Source: an uncultured Bacteroidales bacterium (GTDB lineage Bacteria > Bacteroidota > Bacteroidia > Bacteroidales > Paludibacteraceae). Taken from it: a DNA stretch of 64,000 bases. The position numbers and the translations under genes are program-made. The notes beneath the pieces were generated by a model. The model did no database searches. It was not told the DNA's origin and saw only the letters and a program-made list of their open reading frames with translations. Below, piece after piece: positions 7,201 to 13,807 of the stretch. The stretch is taken from assembly GCA_937901025.1 (NCBI GenBank), contig CALCGR010000151.1:1-64000 (forward strand), read 5' to 3'. Each line of letters starts with the position of its first letter. The stretch's first letter is position 1.

Positions 7201-9484
7201 AACAATGACTATTGCAGGTGGTTATTTTGAAGGAGATTTTGGTATATTTATTGGCGGCAGTGCTACTGCAACGGGAAAGATATCTATTACGGATTGCAAC
7301 ATTGATGCAAAAACAACTGGTATCGGAGTTACAAGCACTCAATATACAATCGCTATCACCGGCGGAACCATCATCAGTGGTAAGAAAGGTGTCAATGTAG
7401 GATGCGAAACCATGATGACTATTGGTGGTTCTGCATCCATCAAGGGTGGTACTTATGGAGTTTACAATGATAAGGGATCTATCAACATCACCGGTGGCCG
7501 TATCTGGGGTGAGACCAACTCAGTGTTCAATACGAAATATTTGGAATGTGCAGGACTTCAAGGAATAGTTGAAGTAACTGGTGGTGTGTTCAATAATCGT
7601 CCTGTACCTGAGGGTTATATCGTTCGTGGAGGAACGCCTGCTTCTGCACCAAAACGCGCTGCATCAGGCCTAATTGCTGGTGGCGGTGACGGAACACCTC
7701 CAGGAGGAGGAAATAAACCAGAGCCTTGTCCTAGTGATGATCCTCAAGAAGGCAATGCTACTATCTTAGGTGTTGGATTAGATGTTATCACAAATACAGA
7801 TAAAACAACATATGACTTAGGCTATCTTTATACCGTTGGAAGACTAACAGGAGCAAATATCTCGGTTAATCCAGATGCTGAAGATAGTGGATTAGGTCTC
7901 GATTGGTCAGAGAACGACACTTGGACAAATGGTACAGAAAATATGATTCCGACTATTTCTGATGATGTAGTTATTGAAGGCAGAACAGTTGTTGTCGGTA
8001 AAGACGGTAAAACAACGGATGCTGTTGCCAATCAAGTAACTGTAAAGGGTGGAGATGATGGTAATCAAGGTGACTTGATTGTAAAAACAGGAAGCAGCCT
8101 TACTGTTGGCGAAATCTTGAGTGTTGAAAAAGGTAATAATGATGCTTTAGGTAAAGTAACTGTAGAAGCCGGTGGTAAGTTATCCGTCGGTGAGGCTAAT
8201 GACTTGACCAATTTGGACATCGTTTTGCAAGATGATGGCGTAAATGGTACAGGTGTAATGCTCTTCAACCCCGCGAACCCAACGCAAAAGGAAGTGTTCG
8301 CCACTATCGAACTTCGCACCAATGCACATAAGAACAATGATGGTACTTACTTCTGGAACTACATTGGTATTCCGTTGAAATTGAATGCTGGCGAGTTCAA
8401 GGCCGAAAACTGGGAGAAAGTTCCTGTAACAGCCGGTCAACCAACGGGCACATATTTGCAATCTTGGGACTTTACTCAAGGATGGGTGAATCAAACTATA
8501 GCGGCTTTCGCTCCATTCCAAGGAATGTCTATCGCCAACAATTCAGAAGACGGCGTTATCTATCGCTTCAAAGGAACGATGGTCGGTAATGCAGATAAGA
8601 AGATGGAATTTAAACCTCGCGGATATAACTTCTTCGCGAACTCCTATACCGCTCCAATTGATATTCAAACGTTATTAGAAGAACAAGAAGCAGAACTTGG
8701 CGATGCTGTGAATGCTACCGTTTATATGTTCGACACGAAAAACGGTCGCTTTGAAGGAGTGGCTAAAGGTGCTTTCGAAGGTTTCCATGCTCCGTACTTC
8801 CGTGTAATTCCTTCGATGAACGGTTTCTTCATTTTGAACAATAATACTACACCAGCAGAAAACACTATGGATTATGAAGATGCCGTTTATAACTGCGCAT
8901 TAGGCAATCGTCCTATCTTTGCTCCGAAACACGAAGCCATGAACTTCTCTCGCGTTCACATCAATGTAGAAGCCGATGGTTCGAAGGATGGTTTGTACCT
9001 CATTGAGAACGATGAATTTACCTCCGAGTTTGAGAATGGCTATGATGTTGTGAAGTATATGACCAAAGGTCAATATAACATCTATGCTCAAACTACTACA
9101 GGTCGTCAATCTGAACTCTTCAATAGCAATATCGAAGGTACGATGATTGGCTTCGAAGCTGCTGCAGACCAAACGATGTACACGATGAGCTTTGACGAAG
9201 TACAAGGCGACAACTTCGTGCTGACCGATATGGTAACGGGCGAATCTGTTGAAATGAGCGAGGGTAACACCTATACCTTCTTCGCAGAGGCTGGTCAAAG
9301 CAATGATAACCGCTTCCTCGTAACGCGTGCGAACAAAGTTCCGACCACTATTGGTGGTTTGAAGAGTAACGCGAAAGCACAAGGTATCTATTCCGTAACA
9401 GGTCATTACTTTGGCAATGTAACCGAGTGGAACCGCTTACCGCAAGGCGTTTATATGGTCAATGGCGTAAAAGTAATTAAATAA
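4214..9484 (+). CDS. giant secreted surface protein with beta-helix-like repeats and C-terminal sorting-type tail
   Basis: This 1756-residue protein starts with a signal peptide (MKKFSLFMLMAVGLLISGSMWA). Residues about 150-1140 are rich in short Gly/Asn/Thr turns (INGGNFTAEG, MNITGGSFEN, INITGGRIWG), typical of a right-handed parallel beta-helix. A Gly/Pro linker (GGGDGTPPGGGNKPEP, about 1157-1172) leads to a second part. Residues from about 1575 form a module paralogous to the secreted protein at 9681-10376 (EFENGYDVVK versus DFENGYDVIK). The tail (GIYSVTGHYF, then LPQGVYMVNGVKVIK) resembles C-terminal motifs of cell-surface Bacteroidales proteins that use type IX secretion-like export. It is probably a surface adhesin or S-layer-like protein; the ligand is unknown. 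It heads a small operon and carries a G9 tract in its leader. Confidence 0.85.
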   Translation: MKKFSLFMLMAVGLLISGSMWADTPYWYSYLSEETESSGTIYGQQSQTWEQDIWFAFDGFTSTVVEYPNPPIFDPDNVCNDSHQQDLWSLSHVVKMMKDGFLKWSGVSTAVDEGSKGSQSFILKMDNHTLTIDEDGMFDIRGVMPNLYCPPFFADDYKASNFTISGGTTKGVIDCKNSVVPFQLGICSELTLENVEIKTVNDIVAISSTGGAYEKTSRNGYIPNKILTKGTVNISKISIDGCGYSSTTSNTNYIPVVENSGNLTTTINTKGRKSAVLPELPVLEVKNNANATMNLSIVMNYTKETYGYGTINITNEGTIVIEGGEILGGISYSGNGTIQMKAGTICEAAYEALVATEKFSLYPGTTEASHTGGKYVFEAGSAVPVANIIKDDVITGCSSLENAFGGATAGSTIQFVGEGSSLTMSQDATLASGVTLDLNGGTLDCGDYRLSMGEGSNTSIIKNGSITGSNNNGLIAIENNCAIDFQNITFSNAAKQYAIESHQSNATNVSISIDANTTFANSDYALFMNTTHTTVTNYSTIGISSSGTITWSDNATINNYGTLNYGVNTTATNGGSNMTFNNHAGTMNILKGTYSGCTFTVDGGTMNVGSKDLTVKNTVTFSRTSGTLNIVDGNFVGADVSGVVSVVKGGSFKKNDATYSWLNTYKQSDLDVVATIVNSKEAYVVASSSAFVAEWNGMKFIYLDDAIKKAQAGDEVNLIGNTTESVTISKNITLNLVSGTLTGNVTIAADVTINGTLQEGVYQGTINGGNGSAIKFSGSRTLTINGGNFTAEGTKPVIDMNSTTNTDVYALIVNNGNFVGSSNVSKDGSIISTTSAGYNRANITINRGEFSMMAGKPTTNKLALICFAPINSNGSTLTIKEGNFTIDYSVKNTGNYNWACVAASGQYNTMNITGGSFENKTTADKYSSSNVGYGNALLVYDAFGSVSLANAKFKSYGKAGWIWANQMALKEFDVDNVTFISEAQRALDLGTWKDNQTMTIAGGYFEGDFGIFIGGSATATGKISITDCNIDAKTTGIGVTSTQYTIAITGGTIISGKKGVNVGCETMMTIGGSASIKGGTYGVYNDKGSINITGGRIWGETNSVFNTKYLECAGLQGIVEVTGGVFNNRPVPEGYIVRGGTPASAPKRAASGLIAGGGDGTPPGGGNKPEPCPSDDPQEGNATILGVGLDVITNTDKTTYDLGYLYTVGRLTGANISVNPDAEDSGLGLDWSENDTWTNGTENMIPTISDDVVIEGRTVVVGKDGKTTDAVANQVTVKGGDDGNQGDLIVKTGSSLTVGEILSVEKGNNDALGKVTVEAGGKLSVGEANDLTNLDIVLQDDGVNGTGVMLFNPANPTQKEVFATIELRTNAHKNNDGTYFWNYIGIPLKLNAGEFKAENWEKVPVTAGQPTGTYLQSWDFTQGWVNQTIAAFAPFQGMSIANNSEDGVIYRFKGTMVGNADKKMEFKPRGYNFFANSYTAPIDIQTLLEEQEAELGDAVNATVYMFDTKNGRFEGVAKGAFEGFHAPYFRVIPSMNGFFILNNNTTPAENTMDYEDAVYNCALGNRPIFAPKHEAMNFSRVHINVEADGSKDGLYLIENDEFTSEFENGYDVVKYMTKGQYNIYAQTTTGRQSELFNSNIEGTMIGFEAAADQTMYTMSFDEVQGDNFVLTDMVTGESVEMSEGNTYTFFAEAGQSNDNRFLVTRANKVPTTIGGLKSNAKAQGIYSVTGHYFGNVTEWNRLPQGVYMVNGVKVIK

Positions 9485-9502
9485 TTAATAATCAATAAAA
9501 TA

Positions 9503-9667
9503 ATGAATAATATGAATAAAGTATATGTAAGCCCTGTGTGCCACCTCGATGAGGTGGCTGCACAGATGAGCGTAATTTGCAGCACGTCTGGAGAAGATAT
9601 TCCCGTTTTAAGTCCAGAGAAAGATCATGGAGGAGTTGGCGTACCACAAGCTCCCAAAATTGTTTAA
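9503..9667 (+). CDS. small 54-residue Bacteroidota orphan peptide
   Basis: An uninterrupted small frame (MNNMNKVYVSPVCHLDEVAA to PQAPKIV) lies 18 nt after the large surface protein and 13 nt before the next gene. Its layout, M-x-K-x-Y-x-x-P followed by a short middle with MSVICSTSG, is like the small orphan peptides often found beside Bacteroidota surface proteins; their role is not established. It has no signal peptide. The spacing suggests translation within the operon. Start could also be the second ATG at 9512. Confidence 0.55.
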   Translation: MNNMNKVYVSPVCHLDEVAAQMSVICSTSGEDIPVLSPEKDHGGVGVPQAPKIV

Positions 9668-9680
9668 AATTGTTAATATT

Positions 9681-10376
9681 ATGAAAAAGTTTAGTATATT
9701 ATTTGCGCTTGTGATGACCATCTCCGCGATGGCACAAACGCCTGCGTTCAATCGCATAAGAATTAATCTGCAAAATACAAATACAACAAGATCTGATTAT
9801 GCGTATTTAATTGAGTCGCCAGATTTTACGGAAGATTTTGAGAATGGCTATGATGTTATCAAAGGCACCTTAGGAGGGGATATCTTTGTGTATAGTATAA
9901 CTACCGATGGAAGACAATCGGATTATTTCAATAACACACTCGAAAATTTGCCGATTGGTTTTTGGAATAAGACCGATAATGCTGCTACGATGAAGTTCAC
10001 TTTCTCGGAGATTCAGCATGGATTGGAGGGTGATTTTACGTATTATCTCAAAGATAATTCTAACGACTCCTTAACGATTATTAACCAATTTACTGAATAT
10101 GTCTTTACCGCTGCTGCTAACGAACAAAACGACACTCGCTTTATGATTGTAAAGCCTGAGTTCAAAATCTGCACCACTTTCGACCACGTAGAAATCTACG
10201 AGAACCAAGGTTCGGACAATATCGTCATCACCAAGATGGCGGGCGATACCGTGGTTAATGTAGCTCCGGTACCCGTTTATCAAGCAATCGACCTCTCCGC
10301 TCAACCCGCCGGTCACTACTTCCTGTATGTGAACGGCGAGCAGTACGAGTTCTGCAATAAACCCGAAGCGAAGTAA
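9681..10376 (+). CDS. secreted protein paralogous to the C-terminal module of the 4214-9484 protein
   Basis: This 231-residue protein has a signal peptide (MKKFSILFALVMTISAMAQ), almost identical in opening to that of the large upstream protein. Residues 25-165 align with the large protein's module: IRINLQNT / VHINVEADG, YLIESPDFTEDFENGYDVIK / YLIENDEFTSEFENGYDVVK, TTDGRQSDYFN / TTTGRQSELFN. The end (QPAGHYFLYVNGEQYEF) is a short beta-rich sorting-type tail. It probably works with, or in place of, the large protein at the surface. The start is the ATG at 9681; the open frame runs back to 9627 but overlaps the small peptide gene. Confidence 0.8.
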   Translation: MKKFSILFALVMTISAMAQTPAFNRIRINLQNTNTTRSDYAYLIESPDFTEDFENGYDVIKGTLGGDIFVYSITTDGRQSDYFNNTLENLPIGFWNKTDNAATMKFTFSEIQHGLEGDFTYYLKDNSNDSLTIINQFTEYVFTAAANEQNDTRFMIVKPEFKICTTFDHVEIYENQGSDNIVITKMAGDTVVNVAPVPVYQAIDLSAQPAGHYFLYVNGEQYEFCNKPEAK

Positions 10377-10377
10377 C

Positions 10378-10455
10378 GATCTTTGAAATATTCGGACGCC
10401 GCCTTTCGCTTTGCGAAATTCCCCCGAATATGGGGATGTGATCTTTGAAATATTG
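10378..10455. repeat. direct repeat flanking a nested hairpin
   Basis: GATCTTTGAAATATT occurs at 10378-10392 and again at 10441-10455. Between them lies a nested fold: ATTCGG/CCGAAT (10390-10395 with 10424-10429) around TTTCGC-TTT-GCGAAA (10404-10418). No T-run follows, so it is a weak terminator candidate at best. Confidence 0.45.
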
Positions 10456-10513
10456 GATTTTACCGCTGATTAGTGACATTTTTGCCATTAATTAGTTAAA
10501 TTATGCAGAAAAA

Positions 10514-10549
10514 TTTGCATATATGGAAAAAAAGTTGTACCTTTGCAGT
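10514..10549 (+). promoter_or_regulatory. promoter of the VapD toxin-antitoxin pair
   Basis: TTTG (10514-10517), N20, TACCTTTG (10538-10545). The spacer is nearly identical to that of the 4049-4084 promoter. Confidence 0.8.
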
Positions 10550-10571
10550 CGATTTATTAAAAATAACTCTT

Positions 10572-10748
10572 ATGAAATTAGGTGATAATGTTTTTATCTC
10601 TCCCGATTTAACTCGTTTATCCAATTGGATTCAAGGGAATATTATTGACGTGGAGAATAATCCGTACAACGGAACTGTCATTTCTGCGAAGACATCTGAT
10701 GGGAACATCTTCTTCGGAGTAGCTAATCTTTTTAGACCTATTGCCTAA
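10572..10748 (+). CDS. probable antitoxin paired with VapD
   Basis: A 58-residue protein (MKLGDNVFISPDLTRL to NLFRPIA) precedes a VapD homologue and shares one base with it (stop TAA, start ATG as TAATG), which points to translational coupling. It has no HTH that I can see; the antitoxin role is inferred from the VapX/VapD-type arrangement and its size. The frame runs back to 10503 through the promoter, so the ATG at 10572, 26 nt after the -7 box, is chosen. Confidence 0.65.
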   Translation: MKLGDNVFISPDLTRLSNWIQGNIIDVENNPYNGTVISAKTSDGNIFFGVANLFRPIA

Positions 10749-11023
10749 TGTTTGCTCTTAGTTTTGATATGAACATTGCGGATTTAGAGGCTAATTATGG
10801 TAAGCCTTATAATCCGGCGTATTATGAAATTAAGCGCATCCTGAAGCAGGATGGATTTTATTGGTTCCAGGGTAGCACTTACATGACAGATAGCAATGAC
10901 CTATCGACCATATTTAAGGCTATCATGGATCTTAAACAAATAGATTGGTTTTGTAAATCAGTGCGCGACATTCGTGGATATAGGGTGGAAGATTGGTCCG
11001 ATTTCACGAGTTTGATAAAGTAA
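10748..11023 (+). CDS. vapD: VapD-family endoribonuclease toxin
   Basis: The 91-residue protein matches the VapD family along its whole length: MFALSFDMNIADLEANY at the start, GFYWFQGSTYMTDS in the middle, and FCKSVRDIRGYRVEDWSDFT at the end. VapD is a small ribonuclease with a ferredoxin-like fold related to Cas2; the N-terminal Asp in SFDM is the usual catalytic position. It is coupled to the upstream small gene and followed by a strong terminator, making a compact toxin-antitoxin cassette. Confidence 0.9.
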   Translation: MFALSFDMNIADLEANYGKPYNPAYYEIKRILKQDGFYWFQGSTYMTDSNDLSTIFKAIMDLKQIDWFCKSVRDIRGYRVEDWSDFTSLIK

Positions 11024-11050
11024 TTACCTTTCCTTATAGTATTTTAAAGT

Positions 11051-11087
11051 AGCGGTAAAATCCATTAGCGATTTTGCCGCTTTTTTT
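11051..11087 (+). terminator. terminator of the VapD operon
   Basis: A 12-bp stem (AGCGGTAAAATC at 11051-11062 with GATTTTGCCGCT at 11070-11081, one wobble) is followed by seven T. It is nearly the same element as the terminator at 3952-3986. Confidence 0.9.
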
Positions 11088-11108
11088 GCGGTATTGAAAA
11101 ATGAATAA

Positions 11109-11138
11109 CCGTGCATCGTGCATCGTGCACCTTGCACC
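11109..11138. repeat. low-complexity block, family R3 (GTGCATC tandem), intergenic
   Basis: CCGTGCATCGTGCATCGTGC followed by ACCTTGCACC lies between the VapD terminator and the start at 11152. The same family occurs inside genes at 49497-49530, 50909-50937, 51086-51113 and, inverted, 55871-55907. No promoter box was found in this gap. Confidence 0.7.
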
Positions 11139-11151
11139 AAAATAAACAACA

Positions 11152-12813
11152 ATGAAAAAATTACTTATAGCAATCGGATGCTTCATCAGCCTCTCGCTTA
11201 TGGCGGGCAACCCCGTCTTGGAAGCACACGTCTGCCAAGCAGATAAGTTCTTGGCGGGCTGCGATGTGTTCCAGCGAACCGACGGCGACCAAGCCGGCGT
11301 ACCTGTCGATATCGGCGGGGTGGAATATTCCCTTAACCTAACTTGGGGAACACCTGCCGAGTTCCCTTACAGTGATAGCATAGCTGTTGGAGGTAAATAT
11401 ATCTTCAACTGCCAAGTATTAGATGGTCCCGGTGAATACCGTGACACCCTCGTTACCGCGACCGGCTGCGACTCCATCGTTGTACTCACACTGACAGAGT
11501 ACACTCCCGTACCGCCTTGCAAAGACACCACCGTCGAATACACCGACAGCGTCGCCGTAGGAGGTAAGTACATCTTCAACTGCCAGGTACTCACCGAGGC
11601 AGGAACTTATACGGAGACCCTAACCAAAGCCGATGGCTGCGATAGTATCGTTGTCCTCACGCTGACGGAGTATACCCCCGTACCGCCATGCGTACCGACT
11701 ACGGGTGATACGACTGCCTACGTCTGCCAAGGTGATGACTTCTACTGGCATGGTACAATAGCCGTAGATGGTGATACATGGACAACCACGAACGTTGCCG
11801 GATGTGACTCTGTAGTAACACTGCACATAATCGATTTGCTCCCGACCACAGGTGACACGACTGCTTATGTATGCCAAGGTGAAGAGTTTATCTGGCACGG
11901 TCAACCGGGTGTAGAGGGCGCCATATGGACGACTACGAATGTAGCCGGATGTGACTCTGTAGTAACACTGCACGTCATAGAACTTCTCCCCACTACGGGT
12001 GATACCACCGCTACCGTCTGCCAAGGCGAACGACTGATCTGGCACGGGAAGGCGGCGAAGGACGGCCTGACATGGACCACGACCAATGCTGCCGGCTGCG
12101 ACTCCATCGTCACCCTGCACCTCACCGTGCTGCAACCCAGCTACGGCGATACGACAGCGTATGTATGCCAGTATGAGTCGTATTTCTGGCACGGAGAATG
12201 GGTAGCCAACACCGCGACATGGAAGACCACGAATGCCGTAGGCTGCGACTCGATCGTTACGCTGCACGTAGAGAAGAGTCCTACCTGGGTGGATGACTTA
12301 CCCGCATATGCCAAGGACAACGATTGGTTGCTCATGATCGACCGCAAGCAATTGCGCGAACAATACGACATGGAACCGACCGAAGACCAAGTACACTGGT
12401 ATAAAAAGAGAGTCAATGGATTTATCTTCCTCGGTACCGGCTACTACTTTACGAACGGTCAACCGCTGGAGGGTGACTATTACGCTCGTCTCGTAGGCAT
12501 CGACCTCTCGCCCTTAGGTTCCTGTGTGGCTGAGGCGCGCACCATCACGTTGCACTGCGGCACGGAGGCTCGTGCACTCACCCTCGCTCCGACGATGGTC
12601 GGCGCCGGTGAACCGATGGTACTCAGCAACCTCGACGCTACACAAGAGAGCACAATCGTGATTTATAACGCTGCGGGAAGTGCGATGCGCTCGTTCCGCG
12701 TGCAAGGCACCGAGACCTTCCACCTTAATGCGGAAGAGACCTCCGGAATCTACCTCATGCACGTTGAGAATGCACACCAATCTACCACCCTCAAGTTTAT
12801 CGTTAACCAATAA
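11152..12813 (+). CDS. type IX secretion cargo with GCDS repeats
   Basis: This 553-residue protein has a signal peptide (MKKLLIAIGCFISLSLMA) and six repeats of about 45-60 residues, each ending in GCDS(I/V)V(V/T)L. Two early copies share GGKYIFNCQVL; four later copies share TTGDTTAYVCQ and WHG. Repeats of this type are common in secreted Bacteroidota proteins. The last about 80 residues (LAPTMVGAGEPM, IVIYNAAGSAMRSF, SGIYLMHV, LKFIVNQ) match the type A C-terminal signal of type IX secretion, so the protein should cross the outer membrane and be released or attached to the surface. It is followed 17 nt later by a barrel protein gene, likely in the same transcript. No function beyond surface display can be given. 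Confidence 0.85.
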   Translation: MKKLLIAIGCFISLSLMAGNPVLEAHVCQADKFLAGCDVFQRTDGDQAGVPVDIGGVEYSLNLTWGTPAEFPYSDSIAVGGKYIFNCQVLDGPGEYRDTLVTATGCDSIVVLTLTEYTPVPPCKDTTVEYTDSVAVGGKYIFNCQVLTEAGTYTETLTKADGCDSIVVLTLTEYTPVPPCVPTTGDTTAYVCQGDDFYWHGTIAVDGDTWTTTNVAGCDSVVTLHIIDLLPTTGDTTAYVCQGEEFIWHGQPGVEGAIWTTTNVAGCDSVVTLHVIELLPTTGDTTATVCQGERLIWHGKAAKDGLTWTTTNAAGCDSIVTLHLTVLQPSYGDTTAYVCQYESYFWHGEWVANTATWKTTNAVGCDSIVTLHVEKSPTWVDDLPAYAKDNDWLLMIDRKQLREQYDMEPTEDQVHWYKKRVNGFIFLGTGYYFTNGQPLEGDYYARLVGIDLSPLGSCVAEARTITLHCGTEARALTLAPTMVGAGEPMVLSNLDATQESTIVIYNAAGSAMRSFRVQGTETFHLNAEETSGIYLMHVENAHQSTTLKFIVNQ

Positions 12814-12830
12814 TAGAAAGGAAAAGCATT

Positions 12831-13772
12831 ATGAAAAAGACCATCATTATTCTTAGTTTGCTGACCCTTTCCATGTGGGTTAGCGCACAAACGGCCGATA
12901 CCACCGCCATAGCCACCGATACTATCGCTGTGGCCACCGATACTATCGCCGCTGATACGACCGCTACGGATACCACCGCCATCAATCGTCTGACGATAGG
13001 TGCCCGCATCGGTGCGGCATCGCTGCTGCAAAAAACCGTCGCTGACGCGAAAGGACAATTCGGCTTTGACGCGCTCCTCGACCTCCAATATGCCCATTAC
13101 TGGATCAAGAAGAACGATAATAAGTTCGGTATCCTGACCGGCCTTACCTTAGGCTATGTACAAACAGGCTTCAGGAGCAACGGCTCGCATCAGCAATATA
13201 CCTTGACCGATCCCGACGGCTGGAAAGCACAGTACGACGTGACCGTCGGTGCCCTCCGCGAGAAAGATTACCAACTCCAATTGGAAATACCCGTGATGTT
13301 CTCCATGGTCCTCGGAAAAGGATTCTTCCTCAACGCAGGTCCGAAACTCCTATTGCCCGTCTATGCTTCCTACAAGCAAACCGTCGAGAACTCGACCATC
13401 AACGCTTATTTCGAACAGACGGACGTAACCGTTCGTAACGAGGATATCACCGGTCGCGCTACCGATGAACAACTCATCGGTAAGGGCAAGTCCAACAACC
13501 GCCTCAAACTCAACATCACCTTAGGGGCAGAGTTGGGGTACGAGTGGCAACTCAATAACGGTAACTCCCTCGGTTTGGGCGCGTACGTGAATGGCGGCCT
13601 GTACAGCATGTACAAGAACGACAACGCTACCGACCAAGCCGGTATCGTGGCCGTGACACCCGCTGTTCCCTCCAAGGTAACCATCTTCTCCGCTACCGAT
13701 ACGTGGACTAAAAAAATGGGATTTGTGGACTTCGGTCTCAAACTCGCTTACCACTTTAATTGGTATAAATAA
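12831..13772 (+). CDS. PorT-like outer-membrane beta-barrel protein
   Basis: The 313-residue protein has a signal peptide (MKKTIIILSLLTLSMWVSAQ), then a low-complexity Thr/Asp/Ala stretch (residues about 22-50, ATDTIAVATDTIAADTT) and a barrel made of alternating beta strands (LTIGARIGAAS, FGILTGLTLGYVQT, FLNAGPKLLLPVYASY, LGAELGYEWQL), ending in an aromatic-rich strand (LKLAYHFNWYK). This fits the outer-membrane beta-barrel family that includes PorT. The Thr/Asp tract between signal peptide and barrel is unusual. It lies 17 nt after the GCDS-repeat gene and converges on recQ. Confidence 0.8.
   Translation: MKKTIIILSLLTLSMWVSAQTADTTAIATDTIAVATDTIAADTTATDTTAINRLTIGARIGAASLLQKTVADAKGQFGFDALLDLQYAHYWIKKNDNKFGILTGLTLGYVQTGFRSNGSHQQYTLTDPDGWKAQYDVTVGALREKDYQLQLEIPVMFSMVLGKGFFLNAGPKLLLPVYASYKQTVENSTINAYFEQTDVTVRNEDITGRATDEQLIGKGKSNNRLKLNITLGAELGYEWQLNNGNSLGLGAYVNGGLYSMYKNDNATDQAGIVAVTPAVPSKVTIFSATDTWTKKMGFVDFGLKLAYHFNWYK
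12897..12980. repeat. Thr/Asp-coding tandem repeat in the barrel protein gene
   Basis: Degenerate units of GATAC(C/T)A followed by C- and G-rich triplets (ACCGATACTATCGC and relatives) encode TDT-type peptides between the signal peptide and the barrel. Confidence 0.6.
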
Positions 13773-13807
13773 CCCTCGCACCGTGCTTCCTGCACTTTTT
13801 GTGGCAT

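Noticed and set aside
10748..11023. VapD resembles Cas2, raising the idea of a CRISPR adaptation gene
   Set aside because: No cas1, effector gene or repeat-spacer array is present; full-length VapD motifs and the coupled small partner fit a toxin-antitoxin pair.
13774..13797. GCACCGTGCTTCCTGCAC with following T-run between the barrel gene and recQ
   Set aside because: Only a 4-bp stem can form and the similarity to family R3 is weak; called neither terminator nor repeat.
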